NCBI RefSeq assembly: GCF_021223605.1
Contig: NZ_CP075175.1
Span: 5,473,501-5,537,500, forward strand
Reading direction: 5' to 3'
Source of the DNA: Paenibacillus sp. 481
GTDB taxonomy: Bacteria; Bacillota; Bacilli; Paenibacillales; Paenibacillaceae
Length of the DNA: 64,000 nt
The position numbers and the translations under genes were made by a program. This document shows, piece after piece, positions 9,354-17,518 of the stretch; the stretch's first letter is position 1; each line of letters begins with the position of its first letter. The notes below the pieces were generated by a model. The model was not told the DNA's origin. It searched no databases and worked only from the letters and a program-made list of their open reading frames with translations.

Positions 9354-9716
9354 TTGATAGTATTTTATACCATTCATCGGAGCATTTCAACTTCATCAGC
9401 AGCGAGCGTTTTTATTGAACGCGATCTAAGGTTGTTTCATCATTTTCTAGGTGCTATAGAAGAGGAGGATTAACGGTATGCCAACAACTTTGTCATGGTT
9501 TGAACTACATTAAATTTTATGTTAACGGTTACAAGGATGCAAAGCATAATGTGGCATCAATCACATGATACGGTGAATCCTTGTGGATTGCAGCATTTTT
9601 GTGACATGAAGTGCCCTCTCTATTCCATGCTTTGTAATCCTTCTATCCATGAGGAGGATATCAATAAGTAGCTACCAACATATGAACACTGACCTTTACA
9701 AATGAGTGTATAGATA

Positions 9717-10110
9717 TTATGTTGCAGGAGGATTGAGAAGCTCTACACCGCCTAACTTGGCAGCCTTATTTTCATAAATATTTAATAGATTGGAATGTAC
9801 TTAAGGAGCAACGTGAAGCTTGCTTTACCCCTATGAAATACCAGAGAACAAGCGGTTTTTTAGATGCGGTATCCAAAAATGGCGATGTTGGAGAAATTCG
9901 TCTTCGTTTGGGGATTATAGCCAAAAATACGGGTGAGTTAATCGGCATTTGTGGCACAGGAATATGAGATGACGTGTCTCGACCAAGGAGAGAGATTTTT
10001 TATGGAATCTCAAATGACTAGAGAAACAAGGGGTACACGACTCAAGCCGCACAAGGCTTAATTACGTATTTGTTCAATAACACCCTTGTCAAAGAGCTTA
10101 TTTAGAAAAT
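9717..10110 (+). pseudogene. Decayed GNAT acetyltransferase
   Basis: Translation gives EALHRLTWQPYFHKYLIDW, then LKEQREACF, then GEIRLRLGIIAKNTGELIG, which resembles the middle strands of a RimJ/RimL-type acetyltransferase. After a stop and a frameshift near 9966 the acetyl-CoA loop segment GYTTQAAQGLITYLF appears, followed by another stop. At least one in-frame stop (TGA near 9735) and two later lesions are visible. The region 9400-9716 upstream shows only short open stretches interrupted by many stops and may be an older relic. The host gene was oriented like the plus strand. Confidence 0.6.
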
Positions 10111-10133
10111 GATAGTTGTAGTCAATAACGAAA

Positions 10134-10166
10134 ACAGGGCTGTCACGTGGCAGCCCTGTTTTTGCG
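10134..10166. terminator. Terminator downstream of the Imm5-like gene
   Basis: AACAGGGCTG and CAGCCCTGTT form a perfect stem around an 8-base loop, with A residues on one side and T residues on the other. It can serve both strands. Confidence 0.8.
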
Positions 10167-10180
10167 TTTAATCATTCTAT

Positions 10181-10642
10181 TCATGATTGGCCGCCTCCAC
10201 CTAAATCGAGCAAGTGTTTGAGTTGCCAGTTGCGCTCTTTGGCGGTGTTATCACTGACATCCGCGGAGGAGAAAGCGGCCGCTTTGGCTGCATAGGTGGC
10301 CGCGTGTACAGCATGGCTGGCAACATGAGCGGTTGCGGCTGCGTGCCCAGCGGCACGAGCAGCAGCGCAAGCCGCGGCATCATCCGTATCGCGTGCAGCA
10401 GCGTGAGCGGCAAAAGCCGCAGTACGCGCTTCACTCATCGTGATTTCACCACGCACCCAGACACGCCCGGCTTCAATCGCTTGTCGAGGCCGTTCATCAT
10501 ATGGAACCTTCTCTTCGAAATATGGAAGTACATGTTCGGAGCAATCCGCAGCCCAAATGGCTAACGTCTTGTGATCGTACTTGCCCAGTAGCTCTGCTAT
10601 CGTCTCGCTCAGCTCCGCATCTACAAACTTGATTTTTTCCAT
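10181..10642 (-). CDS. Alanine-rich Imm5-like putative immunity protein
   Basis: The 153-residue product opens with LSETIAELLGKYDHKTLAIWAADCSEHVLPYFEE and continues with an Ala/His-rich helical stretch (about 75-130) containing repeated AA-H-AA motifs. It ends with an ERNWQLKHLLDL segment. This arrangement matches proteins labelled Imm-5-like putative immunity proteins, recalled from memory. Such proteins are proposed to protect against polymorphic toxins, but no toxin gene is visible nearby, so it may be an orphan immunity gene. GC content is higher than in the neighbouring relic. A terminator follows. Confidence 0.6.
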   Translation of the reverse strand: MEKIKFVDAELSETIAELLGKYDHKTLAIWAADCSEHVLPYFEEKVPYDERPRQAIEAGRVWVRGEITMSEARTAAFAAHAAARDTDDAAACAAARAAGHAAATAHVASHAVHAATYAAKAAAFSSADVSDNTAKERNWQLKHLLDLGGGGQS

Positions 10643-10821
10643 AACCCCGCTATCCCCTCCTCATAAGCTGATTTTGACTACTAGCACACGCATTTGCGCA
10701 TGTATTTCATTTTTACAAACTCAACATGTTCTGCTTCATGCTGGTCCATCGTTTGAACGTATATGTATCGTATATGCCATCGCGAGTACACCCTTTTTGA
10801 ACATGATTCCCACTTTCATAT

Positions 10822-12276
10822 TCAACAACGTATCTCACGGCTCTGAATAGATTGTGCAATCGTTGCAAGCTGACGAATTCCTATGCGTAATTGCTCTTCA
10901 TTCACAAATGAATAGCTCAGTCTAATCCAAGACTGCATCTCATTTAGTGGGTCACAAATTTGACCTGGAAGGAACGCTATCGCTTGTCGCAAGCACTCGT
11001 CTAATAGCGTGCTCACTGGCACCGTCTCCGGCAGTTGAAGCCATAAATTAAGCCCCCCGTTGGGAGTGACCCATTTCCAGTCAATCGGTGCCAAGGTTAG
11101 TTCCTCTTCCATGATGTCTCTGCGAATTTGCAGCGCAATCCGCAACTTGGCCAAATGCTGCTGCATCCGTTCCGATTGAAAATAATGAATAAATATTTTT
11201 TGCGTGACGAGCGGTGTTCCGTTATCTGCCAGTGACTTAGCCGTTATCAAAGGCTCGATTACTGACTTACGGCCAAACACCGCGCAGATTCGTAAGCCAG
11301 GCGCCACATACTTGCAGAAACTTCGGAGGTACACAACCCAGCCCTCTGTATCGTACGTAAATAAAGGCTCCGGCGGCCGCTTATCAAAATACATATCTTG
11401 AAACGCATCATCTTCAATAAGGAGACATCGATACTGTTCAGCCAGCTCTACAAGCTGCTTGCGTTGCGAAGCAGGCAATGTATACCCTGTTGGATTATGA
11501 AACGTAGGATTCATATAAAAAAACCGTGGACGATACTGCTTCATCAACGATTCGACTTTGTCTAAATCATAGCCATTCGGCGAAATATTCACCGGAATTA
11601 AGCGGGCGCCCTGTCCGCGGAACACATCAATCGCAGCGCAATATGTCGGACGTTCCACTAAAATCGCATCCATAGGTCTGATAAACATTCGAGAAAGCAA
11701 GTCAATGGCCTGTTGGGCCCCTGTCGTAATCAATACCTCGCTTGGATGTAGATGAATCTGGTAATGATTGATCAGGTATTGGCACAGGACTTCTCGCAGC
11801 TCTGCATCCCCTTGTGGAGTGGAATACGTCCCCATTAGCTTCGGGTAAATATCAAAAACTTTTTTCACATACTCTGATAAAAATAAATTCGGCAGCAAAT
11901 TCGGGTCGATGAGTGCTTGGGAAAATTGATAAACAGCGGCTACCCTGTGAATGTCAGACATTTTACAGTTTCGTTGCACAGTATAACGTTCCGGTGTTCG
12001 GTTTAGATCATGTTCGTTAAGGAATTGTGCCGAATTCACGGAACGATTCACAGAACAATTTGCAGAGCTATCCGCAGGACTGACATAATACCCTGACTTC
12101 TCCTTCACGTACACTTTTCCGTTCTTTTTTAGCAATTGGTACGCTTTGAACACCGTTAGTCGATTGACTTCTAATTCCAGCGCAAGCAGTCGAATAGAAG
12201 GAAGCTTATCGTGTATATTCCAATCTCCTCGCTCAATCCGCGTCATGATGTAATCGTATACTTGTTTGAACAGCAT
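10822..12276 (-). CDS. MocR-type regulator (GntR DNA-binding domain fused to PLP aminotransferase fold)
   Basis: The 484-residue product has a winged helix (1-70: KLPSIRLLALELEVNRLTVF, AYQLLKKNGKVYVKEKSGYYV) and a class I aminotransferase domain (about 110-480). Recognisable segments are TTGAQQAIDLLSRMF, NPTFHNPTGYTLP, EDDAFQDMYF and RSFCKYVAPGLRI, where the lysine is the expected PLP attachment site. MocR proteins sense amino-type ligands through PLP. It is divergent from an EamA exporter with 112 bases between the starts, so it probably regulates that exporter and itself through the direct repeats at 12321-12349. Confidence 0.88.
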   Translation of the reverse strand: MLFKQVYDYIMTRIERGDWNIHDKLPSIRLLALELEVNRLTVFKAYQLLKKNGKVYVKEKSGYYVSPADSSANCSVNRSVNSAQFLNEHDLNRTPERYTVQRNCKMSDIHRVAAVYQFSQALIDPNLLPNLFLSEYVKKVFDIYPKLMGTYSTPQGDAELREVLCQYLINHYQIHLHPSEVLITTGAQQAIDLLSRMFIRPMDAILVERPTYCAAIDVFRGQGARLIPVNISPNGYDLDKVESLMKQYRPRFFYMNPTFHNPTGYTLPASQRKQLVELAEQYRCLLIEDDAFQDMYFDKRPPEPLFTYDTEGWVVYLRSFCKYVAPGLRICAVFGRKSVIEPLITAKSLADNGTPLVTQKIFIHYFQSERMQQHLAKLRIALQIRRDIMEEELTLAPIDWKWVTPNGGLNLWLQLPETVPVSTLLDECLRQAIAFLPGQICDPLNEMQSWIRLSYSFVNEEQLRIGIRQLATIAQSIQSREIRC

Positions 12277-12320
12277 GCAAGCCGCCTCCCCTACTGCCTA
12301 TTGTACACCAATTTTTTCTA

Positions 12321-12349
12321 ATCTGTTCTAATCGCTTTCATCTGTTCTA
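12321..12349. promoter_or_regulatory. Direct-repeat operator candidate for the MocR regulator
   Basis: ATCTGTTCTA occurs twice, at 12321-12330 and 12340-12349, in the same orientation and 19 bases apart. It lies in the divergent promoter region. MocR/GabR-type regulators are known to bind paired direct repeats. Confidence 0.5.
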
Positions 12350-12388
12350 TTCCGATCCGTGTATGATCATCTCAAAGGGGGAGTACGT

Positions 12389-13315
12389 TTGATTATTTTT
12401 AATTACTTTTTAGTATGTCTCATATTTGGCACAACATTTTTAGCCATTAAAATCGGTGTGGATGCCTCTGCTCCACCTTTTTTATCTGCAAGTTTACGCT
12501 TTATGGTCGCGGGTTTGCTTATATTTCTCTGGATGGCATGGCGAAAAAAAGCAAGCTTCTCACTTCTAATCAGCAAAGAAATGCTGCTTACCGGAATGGG
12601 GCTAACGTTCGGTACCTTTTCCACTTTGTACTGGGGTGAGCAATTTGTTTCGTCTGGAGTTGCAGCGGTATTGTCGGCTGCGGGCCCGCTTATGGTTCTC
12701 GTGCTGCAAATGCTCATGGCACGTCAAAAGCCGACTAGCCACAGTGTACTGGGCTGCATCATCGGATTTATTGGCGTTACGCTTATGATTATGCCGAGTA
12801 TTACGATTTCAGCGAGTGTGTGGTTTTTCTTGGGGAGTATTGCAATTGTCATAGGTCAATTGTCATTTTCATGGGGGGCCATCTACTCTAAACGTGTGAC
12901 CAAACGCTTTCCCGATGTATCGCCGATTGCGTTTAATGCGGCACAAATGTTTAATGGCGGAGTATTGTTGCTGTTACTCTCTGTCTGTACAGAGCAATGG
13001 CACATGGAGAGCTTGTTATCGGCGAGTTCACTCGGCTCACTGCTCTATTTGATCGTCATCGGTTCCATGCTCGGACACAGTCTGTTCTATTGGTTGGTCG
13101 ACAAGACAACCCCAGTGTTCGCCTCTACATGGCTGTACGTGTCACCGTTGGTGGCGCTTAGTATTGGGGTGATGCTCTACGGAGAAGCGCTTACTTGGGT
13201 GACCGTGGTCGGAGCTGTTACCGTTATCGTCGGAACATTCCTTGTTAATTATGATAATCTCAAGCAACTGATTCAAAAGCCGTCTACGCGTCTCGTTTCC
13301 TTACAGGATGGTTAA
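12389..13315 (+). CDS. EamA-family drug/metabolite exporter
   Basis: The product has about ten hydrophobic segments in two EamA halves. The first half includes GTTFLAIKIGVDASAPPFLS, the typical opening of the family, and the second half SMLGHSLFYWLVDKT. The start is taken as TTG 12389, which has AAGGGGGAG four bases upstream; the GTG at 12359 overlaps the promoter region. EamA carriers export small metabolites or amino acids. Divergence from a MocR regulator suggests ligand-induced export. Confidence 0.85.
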   Translation: MIIFNYFLVCLIFGTTFLAIKIGVDASAPPFLSASLRFMVAGLLIFLWMAWRKKASFSLLISKEMLLTGMGLTFGTFSTLYWGEQFVSSGVAAVLSAAGPLMVLVLQMLMARQKPTSHSVLGCIIGFIGVTLMIMPSITISASVWFFLGSIAIVIGQLSFSWGAIYSKRVTKRFPDVSPIAFNAAQMFNGGVLLLLLSVCTEQWHMESLLSASSLGSLLYLIVIGSMLGHSLFYWLVDKTTPVFASTWLYVSPLVALSIGVMLYGEALTWVTVVGAVTVIVGTFLVNYDNLKQLIQKPSTRLVSLQDG

Positions 13316-13562
13316 TGGATCGGTGGAGCAGTACAGAGATCACTAAACGTAAGGCTGCGCCGGGCGATAGAAGGCGGTCGACGCGGCCTTGCTTCCTTGT
13401 GGTTACAGAGTGCCTGAGCACGATGTGATCAGGATTATTATTTGAATCACCACGTCAATTTCTCCTGAGGACCGAAGATTAATGGATATTCATCCTATAA
13501 AAAGGTGTGAAGTGGCAAATGAAGTTGTCATCTTCACCGAGTTTCTAAAAACGCTTACCGTT

Positions 13563-14267
13563 TTATATACTCAGTTGTGAAATGATATAGTTTTTACTTA
13601 TATGAACATAAGACTTGGACATTAAGAAGAACACTCTTAAGAAGAAGGAAAACTCATCTATATCAGTAGATCTAGCGATAAGATTAATAGCTTCTCCCTG
13701 ATTTGTTTTCCAAGCAACTTTTACACTTTGGTCCGTTAGAGAGTAAGAAATACTGAATCTCTTTGGTCCATTCTCATTTGTGGAATACCAACTAGATTCA
13801 GCGTAAATTTCCAATATAAGAATGTGGCTCTCTAGTATTGAAACAAATGCTGACACTAAATCATAATACAACTCAATATCTTGAATTTTCGGTACTTCAA
13901 ACTCATGTTCCATCCTATTCCTAATAGCATTTAATCTCGATAATGATTTTGAATCAAACACACCTACTTCTCTTAGGAATTCAAGCTTTTTGTCAACACC
14001 CAATCTCTTCCTCTTAAATAAATTATACAAATTATATGAGTAAAAAAAGATATCAATTTGACAGTCCATAGCTCTCTTTATATGTGAAACACAATTTATT
14101 AAACCAATATTATCTGTTTTATCTAACTCTGTTTCAGCAAATTGGAGATAGTCTCTAGGAGTTAATTCAAACGGAGGATGATTTATATTTTCACCTGAAT
14201 ATCCATCATTCTCTAATTCATTCACATATTTTATAATAAACTGTTTTAATGTATCTTTATTTTTCAC
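13563..14267 (-). CDS. HEPN-motif hypothetical protein, AT-rich island
   Basis: The 234-residue product matches no family I can name. It is mainly helical and carries RNRMEH at residues 116-121, which fits the RX4H motif (polar residue after R) of HEPN ribonucleases. The motif follows a long helix and a basic KRKRLGVDKK segment. HEPN proteins are frequent RNase effectors in antiviral and toxin systems. The start ATG 14267 is preceded by AGGAGGAGATAAA. It is the last gene of an AT-rich set with two TIR genes and a nuclease-like gene. The HEPN assignment is an inference from one motif. The 247 bases between the EamA gene and this one hold no clear feature. Confidence 0.5.
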   Translation of the reverse strand: MKNKDTLKQFIIKYVNELENDGYSGENINHPPFELTPRDYLQFAETELDKTDNIGLINCVSHIKRAMDCQIDIFFYSYNLYNLFKRKRLGVDKKLEFLREVGVFDSKSLSRLNAIRNRMEHEFEVPKIQDIELYYDLVSAFVSILESHILILEIYAESSWYSTNENGPKRFSISYSLTDQSVKVAWKTNQGEAINLIARSTDIDEFSFFLRVFFLMSKSYVHISKNYIISQLSI

Positions 14268-14426
14268 ATTTATCTCCTCCTGCAGTAATTTTCAAAAGTT
14301 CTTATGTTAACGACGCCACACCATCTCTAAATCGAAAATCAGATAGATGTATCCAGTCTGTGCTCCTTCCGCTAGCAGATAATCCACTGCTAATAGGTCC
14401 GGACCAAGAGAAGTATGTTTTAAGTC

Positions 14427-15485
14427 TTAAAACCCACTCCTCAGGGTGCTGATTGCCTTAGTCGTAAGATTGTTATTATTGATTACTCTTCTCCTAAATA
14501 GGAATCCATGTTTCATTCTGCTATATTCCTCATGCATATTCACATAAATATCTGGATGAGAAAACAATCCTTTATCAAGTGGAATTTCTGCGTATGGATT
14601 ATGATAAACGCAAAGCCCGTCCAACAATGTTTCACGATAATCCTTATGCTCTAGTAATTCTATAGTTCCTTTTTTGGAGTAATCGTTATATCTATAAGAT
14701 TCAAAGTAAACTCCTTTTAATTTTTTTGATTGAAGAGCTCTTAATTTTCCAAAGGTTGCTATTGGGCTGAAAATAATAGCACTTATATGACTTAGTCTAG
14801 AATCTCTAAATAATCCCAATGGAATTTTTGTACCATTATTTTGCTTTTCAATATAATCTTCATATTCAAAATATGGAATACCCTGTCGATATTCTGCTTT
14901 TGTTATTCCATATAAAACTTTTTGAATTGCTCCAAGTGCTTGATAATAGAATAGAGGTTGTTCGAATGCTCCTACTGCTAATACAAAAGGGTTGCCTTTC
15001 ACATGTTCAAGTTTTGAATATTTATTCAAGAAATAATCAGACTTTTTCTTTATGCTATTTAAGATTCTTTCTGTTGCTAGAGATACCACTTCATCATAGA
15101 ACCTTTCTCTTCCCAATCGAGACTGTGACTCTAGTTCATATCTTTCTAATGCTTTTATTCTCTCATGTTCTGGCGTACCATACTCTGGATTATTAGTAGT
15201 TACTGCTTCTATTACTACGGTTTGATTTTTCTTTTGAGCTATAAAATCTGGAGAGGTGTAAGAGAAATCAATACTGAAGCCCAAATTCCCTAAAACAGCA
15301 TTAAGATAAAGTTCCCAAAAACATGAGTTGAAAGTTGTTTGGAATTGTTCCACAAATTTTTTATCTCTATCAACAAACCCTAGTACCCAACTCTTTAATA
15401 CCTTATGAGTATCAGTTTCACTTAATAACATTTTGAAATTATGATGCAATTTATCTTCTTCAACAACAGGTGTAAGTAAATCCAT
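14427..15485 (-). CDS. PD-(D/E)XK-like nuclease candidate
   Basis: The 352-residue product contains FWELYLNAVLGNLGF (56-70), then SPDFIAQ (79-84), then TVVIEAVTTNNP (89-100). A glutamate helix, an Asp at 80 and a Glu at 93 on a beta strand are the spacing expected for a PD-(D/E)XK core, but the lysine position is not conserved (EAV). Similar proteins often sit next to defence genes; this is recalled, not checked. AAGGAGAG lies just before ATG 15485. The 159 bases to the next gene contain a 48-codon open stretch without a start. Confidence 0.5.
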   Translation of the reverse strand: MDLLTPVVEEDKLHHNFKMLLSETDTHKVLKSWVLGFVDRDKKFVEQFQTTFNSCFWELYLNAVLGNLGFSIDFSYTSPDFIAQKKNQTVVIEAVTTNNPEYGTPEHERIKALERYELESQSRLGRERFYDEVVSLATERILNSIKKKSDYFLNKYSKLEHVKGNPFVLAVGAFEQPLFYYQALGAIQKVLYGITKAEYRQGIPYFEYEDYIEKQNNGTKIPLGLFRDSRLSHISAIIFSPIATFGKLRALQSKKLKGVYFESYRYNDYSKKGTIELLEHKDYRETLLDGLCVYHNPYAEIPLDKGLFSHPDIYVNMHEEYSRMKHGFLFRRRVINNNNLTTKAISTLRSGF

Positions 15486-15693
15486 ACTTTTCTCTCCTTA
15501 TTTATAGAATTAGGCATATTACATCTATTATGTGTTTTCATTCAACATTCCTAGAATAATATAGGAAAATTAGAAACTCACACTATAGAACTTAGCCTCA
15601 AAACACTCGTTTTCTGAAAATGCTCAGACAAATCAAGAAGTATTAGCGAACAACCTGAATACGGTGATAGTGGATGTTCTTTTTTGTTTGATT

Positions 15694-16596
15694 CTATAAA
15701 AACTTATCTCCCTTATACCAATTAAATCGTTTTATCATTTCTTTAGTTGCTTCATATATTTCATCCATTCCTGGAAAACTTTCTGTATGATAATGCGGTT
15801 TATTCGTTGGCATTCCATACCTAGACGTAAAATCGTCAATAGTTCTCCATACTAATTCATCACAAGCGTCAACAGAATTACCAATATAAATATCAAAATC
15901 GCTAACTTTTAAATTATTTGGATTGGAAACATCCTTATTGCTAGCCATGTACGCATTACTTTTTCCAACCAATTTAATCGAGATACTTTTATGAATATAC
16001 GCATTCTCCTTCTTTATTGAACAATACAAAGTAATTGAGTATTCATTTGCAGTCCCACCAACCCAAGCAGACCATTTATAATGGTACGCTCTATCTACTA
16101 ATGCTGTTACTAATTGTTCAAATTCTTTAATCTTATATTGTTTCCAAGGTACTTTCTTATTCCCAGTAAACTTTCTCCAATTATCTTGAGTTATTGCTTC
16201 CGTCTCTTCAATTCCAAAAACGCTTGCTAATTCACTGAAACCGTGTTCATACTCACTTCTAAAATCAGCAAATTTTCGATCAGATAAAAAATAAGGTATT
16301 TGACAATCCCGATAAAAGATAGGTAATACAAAAACTTTTTTTGTTTGCATTTGCTTTACCCATGCGGCACCAAGTTCACTCTTAACCCATTCAGAGTTAA
16401 GTGCCTCAGGGGATAATACTATTCCTAAAAATTCATTCTCCCTAATGCCTTCTTCAATTTTCCAAGTAAGAGAATCACCAATTTTTATCTCCCATTTATC
16501 AAACCAAACGTTAACTCCTATTCTTTTTAAATCTCTTGCTAATTTTTCTACAAATGGCTTGTCGATACTTGTATGACTAAGAAATATACTTGGCAT
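15694..16596 (-). CDS. TIR-domain protein with unknown C-terminal domain
   Basis: The 300-residue product begins with a TIR domain (1-130): MPSIFLSHTSIDKPF, GVNVWFDKWEIKIGDS, then SPEALNSEWVKSE, with the catalytic glutamate expected at E74 in a W-x3-E arrangement, and RKFADFRSEYEHGF. Bacterial TIR domains cleave NAD or make cyclic ADP-ribose signals. Residues 140-300 form a second domain (SAWVGGTANEYSITLYCSI, FDIYIGNSVDACDE, MPTNKPHYHTESFPG) that I do not recognise. TIR effectors are usually fused or coupled to a sensor, so this part may sense infection. It shares many residues with the TIR of the next gene upstream and is AT-rich. Confidence 0.8.
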   Translation of the reverse strand: MPSIFLSHTSIDKPFVEKLARDLKRIGVNVWFDKWEIKIGDSLTWKIEEGIRENEFLGIVLSPEALNSEWVKSELGAAWVKQMQTKKVFVLPIFYRDCQIPYFLSDRKFADFRSEYEHGFSELASVFGIEETEAITQDNWRKFTGNKKVPWKQYKIKEFEQLVTALVDRAYHYKWSAWVGGTANEYSITLYCSIKKENAYIHKSISIKLVGKSNAYMASNKDVSNPNNLKVSDFDIYIGNSVDACDELVWRTIDDFTSRYGMPTNKPHYHTESFPGMDEIYEATKEMIKRFNWYKGDKFL

Positions 16597-16749
16597 GTTC
16601 TACCCCCTAAATCAACAACTTTTTACGTATGGAACGATCCTAAGAAGATTCAGCAACAAGGATCTTTTTAACTTATCCTCTTCAGCGTGATTACAATGAT
16701 TAACTGAATAACTGGCACCTCAGTTATTGCCTACTTCTCACAACATCAG

Positions 16750-17493
16750 CTAACTTAATGAAATTAATAGATCTGTTAGCCCATCATTATAATCATTTCT
16801 AAAATCAGCATACTTTTTTGTTTTTAGCAGTTCTGGTATCTCACAGTCTTCGATCATAAGAGGAATTACCTTGACTTTCCCGGTAGCGATTTCATCCCAA
16901 TATTTTGTGTACCATTCTTGTTTAACCCACTCTGAACCAATAGAGTTATGAGACAAAACAACTATTACAAAATCACTTTTTTGTAATGCATTTGATATAC
17001 TTTCTGGGATTGAATCACCCACTTTAATTTGCCAATCATCTATCCAAGGGAAATGTCCTGCTTCAGCAAGATCAGTGGCTAATAATCGCGCAAAAGGTTT
17101 GTCATGTGAAGAATGTGAAATGAATAGAAATTTACCAACTTCATTGTTCTGAAATCGAGCCTTGAAATACTTATCAGAAAATAAAGATTCTATATAAATA
17201 TACTCCGTTAATAAATCTGATTTTATCTGCTCGCTGTTGATTTTTTTTATTGAATAATTTATTTTCAATAACTCACTAAGAATATCTCCCTGCCGTCTAA
17301 ATAAATCCTCGGTAGTGATCTCTCTTAAATATTTAAGAGGTATTTTGTGCTCCCTAGAATATAGAGGGTTACCTAAACTAACATAACCAATGGGTTTACC
17401 ACTATCATCGTGACCATTATCATCGAAATAACCGATACGGCCCTTTAGTTTACCCGCGGTTATATAAACTGGGCACCCATAATATAAGTCCAT
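16750..17493 (-). CDS. TIR-domain protein with KOW-like N-terminus
   Basis: The 247-residue product has an N-terminal region (1-60: DLYYGCPVYITAGKLKGRIG, GYVSLGNPLYSREHKIPLKYL) that reads like a small KOW/SH3-type beta barrel. A helical linker follows (65-115), then a TIR domain (120-247) with LFISHSSHDKPF, IDDWQIKVGDSI, NSIGSEWVKQE (glutamate at 193) and KYADFRNDYNDG. The start is ATG 17493, with AAAGGAGCGGGATCG directly before it. It lies 25 bases after ridA on the same strand, so the two are probably co-transcribed. NADase activity is expected from the conserved WxxxE. Confidence 0.8.
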   Translation of the reverse strand: MDLYYGCPVYITAGKLKGRIGYFDDNGHDDSGKPIGYVSLGNPLYSREHKIPLKYLREITTEDLFRRQGDILSELLKINYSIKKINSEQIKSDLLTEYIYIESLFSDKYFKARFQNNEVGKFLFISHSSHDKPFARLLATDLAEAGHFPWIDDWQIKVGDSIPESISNALQKSDFVIVVLSHNSIGSEWVKQEWYTKYWDEIATGKVKVIPLMIEDCEIPELLKTKKYADFRNDYNDGLTDLLISLS

Positions 17494-17518
17494 CGATCCC
17501 GCTCCTTTTTTGATAAAA

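Noticed and set aside
9478-9670. Two tiny ORFs (11 codons at 9478 and 44 codons at 9537, the latter with several cysteines) in the interval before the GNAT relic.
   Set aside because: The first has a good ribosome site but is only 11 codons long. The second lacks one. Another frame of the same region reads protein-like between repeated stops, so this is more likely an old relic than small genes.
13482-13580. A 32-codon plus-strand ORF (MDIHPIKRCEVANEV...) overlapping the end of the HEPN-like gene.
   Set aside because: The ribosome site is weak and the ORF overlaps an opposing gene. It could be a fragment cut by the island insertion, but no family is recognisable.
14300-14455. A 48-codon minus-strand open frame after the nuclease-like gene (ending SDFRFRDGVASLT).
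   Set aside because: It has no start codon or ribosome site and begins inside the upstream gene. It may be a relic, but nothing supports expression.
15640-16670. Hairpins with T-runs on the plus strand in the gaps of the TIR island (near 15643-15690 and 16630-16662).
   Set aside because: They would terminate plus-strand transcripts, but no plus-strand gene is nearby, and the arms are imperfect.
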